Shown: positions 21,379 through 28,360 of the stretch, in pieces
How the letters are laid out: every line of letters begins with the position of its first letter
Numbering within the stretch: the stretch's first letter is position 1
DNA from: CAYMTN01 sp964393335
GTDB taxonomy: Bacteria; Chloroflexota; Anaerolineae; Aggregatilineales; Aggregatilineaceae
Reading direction: 5' to 3'
Assembly: GCA_964393335.1 (NCBI GenBank)
Contig: CAYMTN010000041.1
Coordinates: 1-30,668 of the forward strand
DNA length: 30,668 bases
Translations under genes and position numbers: made by a program
Notes under the pieces: model-generated
Seen by the model: the letters and a program-made list of their open reading frames with translations, nothing else
Database searches by the model: none
Told to the model about the DNA's origin: nothing

Positions 21379-22674
21379 TCAGGTGGTCGGGACCGGTTCG
21401 CGGTGGATATGCGCGCCAAGGTTGCGCAGCTTTTCTTCGACGCGCTCATAGCCCCGGTCGATCTGGCCGATATTGCGGATCGTCGTGGTACCGCGCGCGC
21501 ACAGCGCCGCGAGCAGCAGCGCCATGCCGGCGCGGATATCCGGGCTGGTGATATTGGGCGCAGCCCGCAGCACGGTCGGGCCGTGCACTACCGCGCGGTG
21601 CGGATCGCACAGAAAAATGCGCGCACCCATGTTGATCAGTTTATCGGTGAAGAAAAACCGGCTGTTGTACATCCATTCGTGAAACAACACCGTACCCGCC
21701 GATTGGGTAGCGACGGTCAGCGCGATACTCATCAGGTCCGAAGGGAAGGCGGGCCAGGGCTGCGCCTTGATTTCGGGGATTTGGTTTCCCAGATCACGCT
21801 CGATTAACAGCGACTGTCCGCGCGGCACGATGATATCATCCCCGTCCACCTGCCACGTGACGCCTAGCTTACGAAAAACCAGCGACGCCATTTCGAGGTG
21901 CTGCGGGTCGGCCTGCCGGATGCGAATCTCGCCGCCGGTCACGACTGCCGCGCCGACAAAACTGATCACCTCCATGTAATCCGCCTCGACTCGATATTCG
22001 GTGCCGTGCAGCCGCTCCACACCCTGAATCGTCAACTGGTTCGTGCCAATGCCGCCGATCTGTGCGCCCATGCTGTTGAGCATGTGGCACAGGTTTTGGA
22101 TGTGTGGTTCCGAGGCGGCATTACGAATCACGGTGGTGTCTGTGGCGAGTGTGGCCGCCATGATCGTATTCTCGGTGGCGGTAACACTCGCTTCATCCAG
22201 CAGGATATCCGCGCCGTGCAGCCCGTCCGCGTTCATGGAAAAACTGCTGTTGAACGTGATATTCGCGCCGAGTTTTTGCAGCGCCATGACGTGTGTATCC
22301 AGCCGCCGCCGCCCAATGACGTCACCACCCGGCGGCGATAACTCCAGGCTGCCGGTACGGGCCAGCATCGGCCCGGCGAACACGATCGAGGCCCGCGTGC
22401 GCTGGCAGAGTTCCCGGTCCAGCACATGATTGGTGATCTCTTTGGCGTGGACGCGCACGCGGTGCCCGTCCAACACCTCGACCTCGGCCCCCAGGCTGCG
22501 CAGCAAGTCGAACGTGATGCGCACGTCGGCAATATCCGGCACATTTCGCAGAATCACGGGTTCGTCGGTCAGCAGACATGCTGGCAGCATTTTCGTTGCC
22601 GCGTTTTTGTTGCCGCTGACGGTGACTTCGCCTTCCAGCCTGTGATTACCTTCGATGACGAATTGTTCGCGCAT
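21379..22674 (-). CDS. murA: UDP-N-acetylglucosamine 1-carboxyvinyltransferase (MurA), Asp variant
   Basis: The 431-residue protein is full length for MurA: 'VSGNKNAATKMLPACLL' at the start (with Lys23), 'QRTRASIVFAGPMLARTG' near 91-108, and repeats of the inside-out barrel fold through the C-terminus. It catalyses the first committed step of peptidoglycan synthesis by transferring enolpyruvyl from PEP to UDP-GlcNAc. The loop that usually reads GG-Cys-x-I-G here reads 'PPGGDVIGRRRLD', with Asp118 replacing the active-site Cys (Cys115 in E. coli). Start at 22674 matches the family; a reading to 22962 overlaps the upstream gene. It follows the SAM hydrolase gene by 20 bases on one transcript. 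Confidence 0.93.
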   Translation of the reverse strand: MREQFVIEGNHRLEGEVTVSGNKNAATKMLPACLLTDEPVILRNVPDIADVRITFDLLRSLGAEVEVLDGHRVRVHAKEITNHVLDRELCQRTRASIVFAGPMLARTGSLELSPPGGDVIGRRRLDTHVMALQKLGANITFNSSFSMNADGLHGADILLDEASVTATENTIMAATLATDTTVIRNAASEPHIQNLCHMLNSMGAQIGGIGTNQLTIQGVERLHGTEYRVEADYMEVISFVGAAVVTGGEIRIRQADPQHLEMASLVFRKLGVTWQVDGDDIIVPRGQSLLIERDLGNQIPEIKAQPWPAFPSDLMSIALTVATQSAGTVLFHEWMYNSRFFFTDKLINMGARIFLCDPHRAVVHGPTVLRAAPNITSPDIRAGMALLLAALCARGTTTIRNIGQIDRGYERVEEKLRNLGAHIHREPVPTT

Positions 22675-22694
22675 GGTGTTTGCTCCCGGTGGGG

Positions 22695-23543
22695 TCAGGT
22701 GTCCCAGGTGACGCTCACCGCGCCGCCAATCGAAACGCCAAGCGCCATCGCCGCGCTGCCCTGGTTCAACCCAACTTCGAGCTGGCCGGAACTGCCGACC
22801 AATGCCGCCAGCGTGCCGGGCGACACCGCCCCATAGGTCGCGCGGATTCCGTCCAGCGTGTGATTCCCGGCGATGACGTGGCAGGCCGGGGCGTCCAGCG
22901 TGGACGCCGGGCGATCTGGCCCAAACTGCGGATTGAGTCGCAGAGTATCTGCGCCGGACCACGTCAATTCACCGATGCTGGTGATGACGTTGCCGAAGTG
23001 ATCGATGTGCAGCACTTCGCCGTGAATGTATCCCGGCGCGATGTCCAGGCGAGGGTCCGGCAGCCGCTTGAGGCCCGGCAGAGCCGGACCGAGCGCCTCA
23101 ACCGGCACGCCATTTGCCAGGTGAGCGGCTGCCGGGCTGAAGATATCACGTCCGTGAAAGGTCTGGCTGACGGTGGGCAGTTGGTAGCTTGGATTTTGCA
23201 GAACAGCTGTTTGTTGTACCTGGACATGTGGCAGCACGAAACTTAGCACGCCGTTATCCGGCGCGACAAACGTGCCGCGATCCGTCTGGACGGCGATAGG
23301 TTCGCGGGCCGTTCCCACACCGGGATCGACCACGACCAGAAAAACGGTGCCCGGTGGAAAATGGCGAAAAGCCGTCAGCAGCACGTATGCCGCCTGCCGG
23401 ACGTTTTGCGGTTGGATGGCATGTGTGATGTCCACGTGACGCGCCGCCGGGCAGATGCCGTGCATCACGCCCTTCATCGTCCCGACATACGCATCCGACA
23501 GCCCAAAATCTGTTAACAGTGCAATGATTGGGTTCTCGTTCAT
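22695..23543 (-). CDS. S-adenosylmethionine hydrolase, adenosine-forming (SAM hydroxide adenosyltransferase)
   Basis: The 282-residue protein has the DUF62/fluorinase-family motifs 'IALLTDFGLSDAYVGTMKG', 'VVVDPGVGTAREPIAV', 'APDNGVLSFV', 'TFHGRDIFSPAAAHLANG' and 'HIDHFGNVITSI'. Asp73, Arg80 and His130 match the Asp-Arg-His triad used by the hydrolases to activate water. The enzyme splits SAM into adenosine and methionine; its physiological use is unclear. No good ribosome binding site precedes the ATG at 23543, and a promoter lies immediately upstream (23551-23578), so the mRNA may be leaderless. A longer frame to 23702 crosses that promoter and is rejected. Confidence 0.9.
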   Translation of the reverse strand: MNENPIIALLTDFGLSDAYVGTMKGVMHGICPAARHVDITHAIQPQNVRQAAYVLLTAFRHFPPGTVFLVVVDPGVGTAREPIAVQTDRGTFVAPDNGVLSFVLPHVQVQQTAVLQNPSYQLPTVSQTFHGRDIFSPAAAHLANGVPVEALGPALPGLKRLPDPRLDIAPGYIHGEVLHIDHFGNVITSIGELTWSGADTLRLNPQFGPDRPASTLDAPACHVIAGNHTLDGIRATYGAVSPGTLAALVGSSGQLEVGLNQGSAAMALGVSIGGAVSVTWDT

Positions 23544-23550
23544 GGTTCCG

Positions 23551-23578
23551 ATTGTACCAGCGAACGGCGCTTCGGCAA
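23551..23578 (-). promoter_or_regulatory. Promoter abutting the SAM hydrolase start codon
   Basis: The minus strand reads TTGCCG (23578-23573), 16 bases, then TACAAT (23556-23551), with a TG one base before the -10. The ATG at 23543 begins eight bases after the -10, at the expected transcription start. Confidence 0.6.
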
Positions 23579-23613
23579 GATGCCGGGGTGTGGCGTGCGC
23601 AGTCAGCGGCGCG

Positions 23614-23642
23614 TTGCCTGAACAGGGGCTTCGAGGTATAAT
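23614..23642 (+). promoter_or_regulatory. Promoter 1 for gyrB
   Basis: TTGCCT (23614-23619) and TATAAT (23637-23642) are separated by 17 bases, a well-formed sigma70-type promoter. It overlaps nothing coding and is back to back with the SAM hydrolase promoter. Confidence 0.75.
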
Positions 23643-23648
23643 TTCAAG

Positions 23649-23900
23649 GGAAAACTGGCCGTAATCTGGAAGTGCGTTTATAATCAGAGAAAAGACGAAC
23701 ATTCGTTCTCAACGCCGCCGCACTAGATCGGTTGACGGTCGTGTGAACGGCCAGTTTGGCCTCAACGAATCGTGAACAGAGTAGCCAACATGCATCAACA
23801 AAACGGCCATCGAAACCCGGATAGGTCTTGGGCTTTTTGTGTTTGTATTCCACACATTTGAACGGGTGACAATGGGGTGGCAGTATGGTAGGAGGGTTCC
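23649..23900 (+). other. Long gyrB 5' leader
   Basis: Both predicted promoters leave 210-250 untranslated bases before gyrB. The leader contains the inverted repeat ATTCGTT (23701-23707)/AACGAAT (23764-23770), with a small GGCC-AGTTT-GGCC hairpin inside it. A 23-codon open frame from ATG 23790 to TGA 23861 follows, with no good ribosome binding site. I recognise no known riboswitch. The rest of the stretch shows nothing else. Confidence 0.5.
23655..23684 (+). promoter_or_regulatory. Possible promoter 2 for gyrB
   Basis: A second perfect -10 TATAAT at 23679-23684 has only a poor -35 (CTGGCC at 23655-23660, 18-base spacer). Transcription would start near 23691. Confidence 0.45.
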
Positions 23901-25856
23901 GTGGCGGACCAGATATCCAGGCAAACTGAAGAAAATATTCGCGTACTAGAGGGGTTGGAAGCCGTCCGGATGCGCCCCGGCATGTATGTCGGCGGAACCG
24001 ACAGCCGGGCCTTGCATCACATGATTTATGAAGTGGTCGACAACGCCATTGACGAGGCGCTGGCGGGACGCTGCGACCGTATCGAGATCGTGTTGAATGA
24101 CGACGGGTCGGTGTCGGTGGCCGATAATGGGGGTGGTATCCCGGTTGGCATTCACAAGCAGACAGGTATCTCATCGCTGCAACTGGTTATGACCACGCTA
24201 CATGCCGGTGGGAAGTTTGACTCTTTAGCCTACAAGGTGTCGGGCGGTCTGCACGGCGTCGGTGTGTCGGCGGTCAACGCGTTGTCGGAGCGGCTGGTTT
24301 CCGAAGTATGGCGTGATGGCATGGTCTATCGCCAGGAGTACCGCCGGGGTATTCCGCAGACTGCCGTCGAAATCGTGCGCGAGATGGAACCTGGCGAGTC
24401 GACGGGAACACGACACACCTTTCTGCCCGACTTCACGATCATGGAGCGTATTGAGTTTAGCTTCAACACGCTGGCGCAGCGTTTTCGCGAAATGGCGTTT
24501 GTGACGCGCGGCGTGATGATCACGCTGCGGGATGAGCGCGAAAAGCCGCTGCCGCACGAAATGACGTTCTATTTTGAAGGCGGGTTGCGCTCGTTTGTGC
24601 GTTATCTTAACCGGAACCGTACGGCGCTGCATGAGCCGGTGTATGTCGAACGCGAGATGGATGTCGAGTTTGAGGAGAATGGCCGCGAGTCTTTCGCCAT
24701 TGGGGTTGAAGTGGCCTTCCAATATACCGACTCGTCCACTACGACTGAGCTGTATTTCGCCAATACGATCCACACGCCGGACGGCGGCAGCCACCAGGCC
24801 GGGCTGCGGGCCGCCATCACACGCACGATCAACCTGTACGCGCGCAAGGCCGGCATGTTGAAGGAAAAAGACCTGAACTTCTCCAGCAATGATACGCTTG
24901 AGGGCCTGACGGCGATTGTCAGCATCAAACACCCGGACCCGCAGTTTGAGAGCCAGACGAAGGTCAAGCTCATGAACCCGGAAGTGCAGGCCGTCGTCTC
25001 GCAGGCTACTTCCGATGCTTTCGCGGAGTTTCTAGAGGTCAACGCGCGGGATGCCAAACGAATCGTCGAGCAGTGCATGACCTCGATGCGCGCGCGCGAT
25101 GCGGCCAAGAAGGCACGTGATCTGGTGCGTCGTGGCGCGAATCTGCTAGAAAATACCACGTTGCCCGGCAAGCTGGCCGATTGCTCGAATCAGGACCCCG
25201 CTCACTCCGAGCTGTACATCGTGGAGGGTGACTCGGCTGGTGGTTCGGCCAAACAGGGCCGCGACCGCCACTTCCAGGCGATTCTGCCGCTGCGCGGCAA
25301 GATTTTGAACACCGAGCGCGCGCGCCTGAACAAAATCCTCGATAACAACGAAGTCAAAGCCCTGATCTCGGCCCTGGGGGTGGGCATCGGGGATGACTTT
25401 AACCTGGATGGGCTGCGCTATGGGCGTGTGATCATCATGACGGATGCCGACGTGGACGGAGCGCACATTCGCACGCTGCTGCTGACGTTTTTCTTCCGCT
25501 ACATGGTCCCGCTCATCACAAATGGGCACCTGTTCATTGCCCAGCCGCCGCTGTACCTGATCGCAGCCGGCAAAGAGCGCAGTTACGCCTACACGGAAGA
25601 CCAGCGCGAGCAGATCATCAAGCGACTGAAAAACCCGGATCGTGCATCATTGCAGCGCTACAAGGGGTTGGGTGAGATGAACCCCGATCAATTGTGGGAG
25701 ACGACGATGGATCCCGCCAACCGCACGTTGTTGCAGGTTACCATAGAAGACGCCGCCGAAGCCGACCGCGTGTTCGATATGCTGATGGGCAGCAGTGTGC
25801 CACCCCGGAAGCGCTTTATCACCACCCATGCGAAAAAAGCCACGCTCGACGTGTAA
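23901..25856 (+). CDS. gyrB: DNA gyrase subunit B
   Basis: The 651-residue protein has the full type IIA B-subunit order. The GHKL ATPase domain has 'VVDNAIDEALAG' with the catalytic Glu, 'DNGGGIPVG' and 'SGGLHGVGVSAVNALS'. The transducer domain comes next. The TOPRIM domain has 'IVEGDSAGGSAKQGRDR' near 432-448 and 'MTDADVDGAHIRTLLL' near 514-529, and the C-terminal piece carries 'YKGLGEMNP'. It supplies ATP hydrolysis for negative supercoiling with GyrA, which is not in the window. There is no intein. The GTG start has GGAGG five bases upstream. ParE is the alternative, but length and sequence suit GyrB. A terminator follows 10 bases past the stop. Confidence 0.95.
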   Translation: MADQISRQTEENIRVLEGLEAVRMRPGMYVGGTDSRALHHMIYEVVDNAIDEALAGRCDRIEIVLNDDGSVSVADNGGGIPVGIHKQTGISSLQLVMTTLHAGGKFDSLAYKVSGGLHGVGVSAVNALSERLVSEVWRDGMVYRQEYRRGIPQTAVEIVREMEPGESTGTRHTFLPDFTIMERIEFSFNTLAQRFREMAFVTRGVMITLRDEREKPLPHEMTFYFEGGLRSFVRYLNRNRTALHEPVYVEREMDVEFEENGRESFAIGVEVAFQYTDSSTTTELYFANTIHTPDGGSHQAGLRAAITRTINLYARKAGMLKEKDLNFSSNDTLEGLTAIVSIKHPDPQFESQTKVKLMNPEVQAVVSQATSDAFAEFLEVNARDAKRIVEQCMTSMRARDAAKKARDLVRRGANLLENTTLPGKLADCSNQDPAHSELYIVEGDSAGGSAKQGRDRHFQAILPLRGKILNTERARLNKILDNNEVKALISALGVGIGDDFNLDGLRYGRVIIMTDADVDGAHIRTLLLTFFFRYMVPLITNGHLFIAQPPLYLIAAGKERSYAYTEDQREQIIKRLKNPDRASLQRYKGLGEMNPDQLWETTMDPANRTLLQVTIEDAAEADRVFDMLMGSSVPPRKRFITTHAKKATLDV

Positions 25857-25866
25857 ACAAAACCAG

Positions 25867-25896
25867 ACGGGTCTGCCAGCCAGAGCAGGCCCGTTT
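25867..25896. terminator. Bidirectional terminator between gyrB and the nucleotidyltransferase gene
   Basis: ACGGGTCTGC (25867-25876) pairs with GCAGGCCCGT (25885-25894), ten base pairs with one wobble and an eight-base loop. The plus side is followed by TTTG and the minus side by CTGGTTTTGTTT, so it can serve both convergent genes. Confidence 0.82.
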
Positions 25897-25924
25897 GAGT
25901 AATTCCACCAGGGTAACAAAACAC

Positions 25925-27004
25925 TCAATAGAGCTGCACGACGCTGTTTTCGGCCAGCACCAGGCGGTGCGTGGCGGGTTTGGCGTTGGCACGTGTCACG
26001 GTCACGTTGTCCGCGATCAGGCTGGCATCAATGCGTCCCCCGATATCGCAGATGTTACATGCATTCATCACGATGCTGTGTTCGATCTCGCTGCCCTCGA
26101 TCACGACATTGTTGCCAATCGAGGTATAGGGGCCGATGTAGGAATCGCGGATGGTCACGTCGTTGCCGATGATCACCGGGCCACGAATGACGCTGTCGAT
26201 AATCCGGGTGTTCTGGCCCAGAACGACACGATGTGACACGCGCGACGTGCCCTGAATGCGGGAATCTTCGTTGAGGGCAGGTGTATAGGGCAGTTCTTCG
26301 AGCACGAGTTGATTCGCCAGCACAATCGAGTCGGCTTTTCCCGCATCAATCCACCAGCCATCGACGACATAGGGTACCACGCTTCCGTCATGATCTAGCA
26401 GGTATTGAATGGCGTCGGTGATCTCAAGCTCGTTGCGCCACGATGGTTCGATATGCTCGATGGCATCAAACATCGTCGGCTGGAAGACGTACACACCCGC
26501 AATTGCCAGGTTTGAGGGCGGGTCTTTGGGTTTTTCAATCAGACGTTTGATCCGGTTGCCTTCCAGTTCGGCAATTCCAAACGCGCTGGGATTAGGAACC
26601 TCGGTCAGTGCAATGGCGGCACTGGCCCCTGTCTCTTCGAATTTGTGATACAACCCCATCATCCGGTCCTGGAAAATATTGTCGCCCAGGTACATGATAA
26701 ACGGTTCGTCGCCGATGAACGACTGGCTCAGTTTGACGGCGTGGGCGAGGCCCTGCGGGTCTTCCTGGGCGATGTACGTGAGCGGCACTCCTACCGTATC
26801 GAGACCGTCGCCCAATTTTTCGCGAATAGGCGAATCCAGGCTGTTGACGACAAGCCCGATTTCCGTTGCGCCCATGCCGGTCAGCGTTTCAATGGCATAT
26901 TTGACCAGGGCTTTGTTGGCTACCGGAACCAGGGGCTTGGGCATCGTCAACGTGACGGGGAATAGTCGAGTGCCTTTTCCAGCACACAGGATGATCGCTT
27001 TCAT
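25925..27004 (-). CDS. Sugar nucleotidyltransferase, RmlA-long/StrD type (glucose-1-phosphate thymidylyltransferase)
   Basis: The 359-residue protein starts 'MKAIILCAGKGTRLFPVT' (nucleotide-binding G-x-G-T-R loop) and has 'KPLVPVANKALV', 'YLGDNIFQD' with the metal Asp, 'FGIAELEGNRIKRLIEKP' and 'GWWIDAGKADSI'. From about 250 a left-handed beta-helix of hexapeptide repeats follows ('IRGPVIIGNDVTIRDSYIG'). This two-domain form is the rmlA_long/StrD group that makes dTDP-glucose or related sugar nucleotides. It is probably a precursor supplier for the cell-surface glycans built by the glycosyltransferases elsewhere in the window; exact nucleotide and sugar cannot be told by eye. Confidence 0.9.
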   Translation of the reverse strand: MKAIILCAGKGTRLFPVTLTMPKPLVPVANKALVKYAIETLTGMGATEIGLVVNSLDSPIREKLGDGLDTVGVPLTYIAQEDPQGLAHAVKLSQSFIGDEPFIMYLGDNIFQDRMMGLYHKFEETGASAAIALTEVPNPSAFGIAELEGNRIKRLIEKPKDPPSNLAIAGVYVFQPTMFDAIEHIEPSWRNELEITDAIQYLLDHDGSVVPYVVDGWWIDAGKADSIVLANQLVLEELPYTPALNEDSRIQGTSRVSHRVVLGQNTRIIDSVIRGPVIIGNDVTIRDSYIGPYTSIGNNVVIEGSEIEHSIVMNACNICDIGGRIDASLIADNVTVTRANAKPATHRLVLAENSVVQLY

Positions 27005-27094
27005 GACGTGATTTACCTACTTTCTGTTTGTTCAATCTGCCGATCCAACCGGCGCGTGAACAGGATGCTAACGCACGCATTTGAGTGCCACAAA

Positions 27095-27107
27095 CGCCCG
27101 CCGGGCG
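27095..27107 (-). terminator. Short hairpin after the TPR gene
   Basis: CGCCC (27095-27099) and GGGCG (27103-27107) form a tight GC stem with a three-base loop. On the minus strand it is followed by TTTGTG, five bases beyond the TPR stop. It is a weak terminator candidate, so read-through into the nucleotidyltransferase gene is possible. Confidence 0.4.
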
Positions 27108-27111
27108 GGTG

Positions 27112-27639
27112 TCATGGGGGCGCTGAAGAAGACAATGCTTTTCTGAAAATGGTGAGCCACTGCTCAGCCTGTTCGCGGCGCTTGTCTTTCGATTCTAGCA
27201 GGCTTTGCGCGAATTCCATATCGCGGATAGCTTCTTCGGCATTGCCTATCTCGTGAAAGACGACCGCCCGGTGGAAATAGATTTCGGCGCGTTCCGGGGC
27301 GACCCGCTGCGCGCGCGAGAAGTGATTGATCGCCTGCGGATAGTCGTGTGCCTTGAACGCCCGCATGCCGCGCACGTAATGGGCCAGCCATTGGGTCGGG
27401 TCCAGCTTTAGCCCCTGCGTGAAATCATCTTCGGCGTCGTCTTCCCATCCGCGTTGAAAGAGCATCAGGCCGCGTGCAACGTAGAACTCGGCGTTTTTAG
27501 GATCGTCTTCAATGGCCGCATCCATATCTTCCAGCGCCTGATCAAACCGGCCCTTCTCGTAGTGGTCCAGACTGCGCTCGTAATATCGTTCGGCAACGGT
27601 CAACCGTCTGCCGCTTGGCCCCAACAATCCGCGCCTCAT
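27112..27639 (-). CDS. TPR-repeat protein
   Basis: The 175-residue cytoplasmic protein contains about four tetratricopeptide repeats between residues 16 and 150: 'AERYYERSLDHYEKGRFDQALEDMDAAIEDDPKN', then 'AEFYVARGLMLFQRG', 'WLAHYVRGMRAFKAHDYPQAINHFSRAQRVAPER' and 'AEIYFHRAVVFHEIGNAEEAIRDMEFA', with the usual Trp/Gly/Tyr/Ala/Pro spacing. TPR proteins are adaptors; the partner is unknown. The ATG at 27639 has a weak purine-rich sequence upstream (GAGAAGA). It lies 107 bases before the nucleotidyltransferase gene and is divergent from the FHA gene. Confidence 0.85.
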   Translation of the reverse strand: MRRGLLGPSGRRLTVAERYYERSLDHYEKGRFDQALEDMDAAIEDDPKNAEFYVARGLMLFQRGWEDDAEDDFTQGLKLDPTQWLAHYVRGMRAFKAHDYPQAINHFSRAQRVAPERAEIYFHRAVVFHEIGNAEEAIRDMEFAQSLLESKDKRREQAEQWLTIFRKALSSSAPP

Positions 27640-27724
27640 ACCGTCTTCTCGCTGTTTTTGTCGTGTTTGCGGATGACTTTTGTGTACATGATGATTGATA
27701 TGTTATCTGGTAGACATTTCTCTG

Positions 27725-27752
27725 TTGTCAGGGTTTTTTGTTCAGGTATACT
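27725..27752 (+). promoter_or_regulatory. Promoter for the FHA-trehalose synthase region
   Basis: TTGTCA (27725-27730) and TATACT (27747-27752) are 16 bases apart. Predicted start near 27759 coincides with the left arm of a hairpin. Confidence 0.7.
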
Positions 27753-27759
27753 TTGAATA

Positions 27760-27775
27760 CCTGCCATCTGGCAGG
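27760..27775 (+). promoter_or_regulatory. 5'-end hairpin of the FHA transcript
   Basis: CCTGCC-ATCT-GGCAGG is a perfect six-pair, tetraloop hairpin at the predicted 5' end of the mRNA. Terminal hairpins of this sort can protect mRNA from 5'-dependent decay. Confidence 0.5.
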
Positions 27776-27796
27776 CGTGAAAGATCAGGTGTGCTT

Positions 27797-28300
27797 ATGA
27801 CCCAGTGTATCCATTGTAATCGTGAAAACCCAGAAAATCAGGTTTTGTGCGTCTATTGTGGCCTCCCGGTGGACGCTGATGTCCAGATTGCACCAGACGG
27901 AATGACGCGCTTGCTGGACGACGAGACGGCCATTTCCAGGTTCCCACGGTGGGGAACCGCCAGTCTGGGCATGGAGCGCAAGTTGCTGTTTCATGTACGC
28001 GGCTACGACAAGCCGTTGGTCGTGACTCTGGACAGCCAACTGGTGTTGGGCCGGTATGACACCGACACCGATGAGACTCCCGAAGTCGATTTGGAGCCGT
28101 TTGACGCGCTGGAATTGGGCGTTTCGCGCCGGCATGCAGTCCTGTTGATCGAGGATGACACGCTCAAGCTGATGGACCTGGGCAGTGCCAATTTTTCGTA
28201 CATCAACGGGCAGAAATTGATCGCGTATCAGGCTCGTATTCTGCGGGATGGTGACGAACTGCGCCTGGGAAAATTGGTTATCCGGGTTAATTTTGCCTGA
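27797..28300 (+). CDS. Zinc-ribbon plus FHA-domain protein
   Basis: The 167-residue protein begins with a four-cysteine zinc ribbon, C4-x2-C7 and C18-x2-C21 ('CIHCNRENPENQVLCVYCG'), then a short linker. The FHA domain (about 65-165) has 'LVLGRYDTDT', 'LGVSRRHAVLLIEDDT' and 'LGSANFSYINGQKL', with the Gly-Arg, Ser-Arg-Arg-His and Asn-Gly residues that read phosphothreonine peptides. It should recognise a Ser/Thr-kinase product; the kinase is not in the window. AGGTG precedes the ATG; an earlier frame start at 27695 lies upstream of the promoter and is rejected. The trehalose synthase gene follows after 60 bases. Confidence 0.88.
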   Translation: MTQCIHCNRENPENQVLCVYCGLPVDADVQIAPDGMTRLLDDETAISRFPRWGTASLGMERKLLFHVRGYDKPLVVTLDSQLVLGRYDTDTDETPEVDLEPFDALELGVSRRHAVLLIEDDTLKLMDLGSANFSYINGQKLIAYQARILRDGDELRLGKLVIRVNFA

Positions 28301-28360
28301 GTGTCCCGGCATTGGCTGGCGGCAAATGGCGCGCTGCAACTTTTCGGGTGGAAGGAACGC

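Noticed and set aside
22678..22962. 96-residue N-terminal extension of MurA
   Set aside because: It overlaps the SAM hydrolase coding region in another frame and is not part of the MurA fold.
23790..23861. 23-codon open frame in the gyrB leader as a real small gene
   Set aside because: No ribosome binding site and no run of regulatory codons; kept only as a note in the leader finding.
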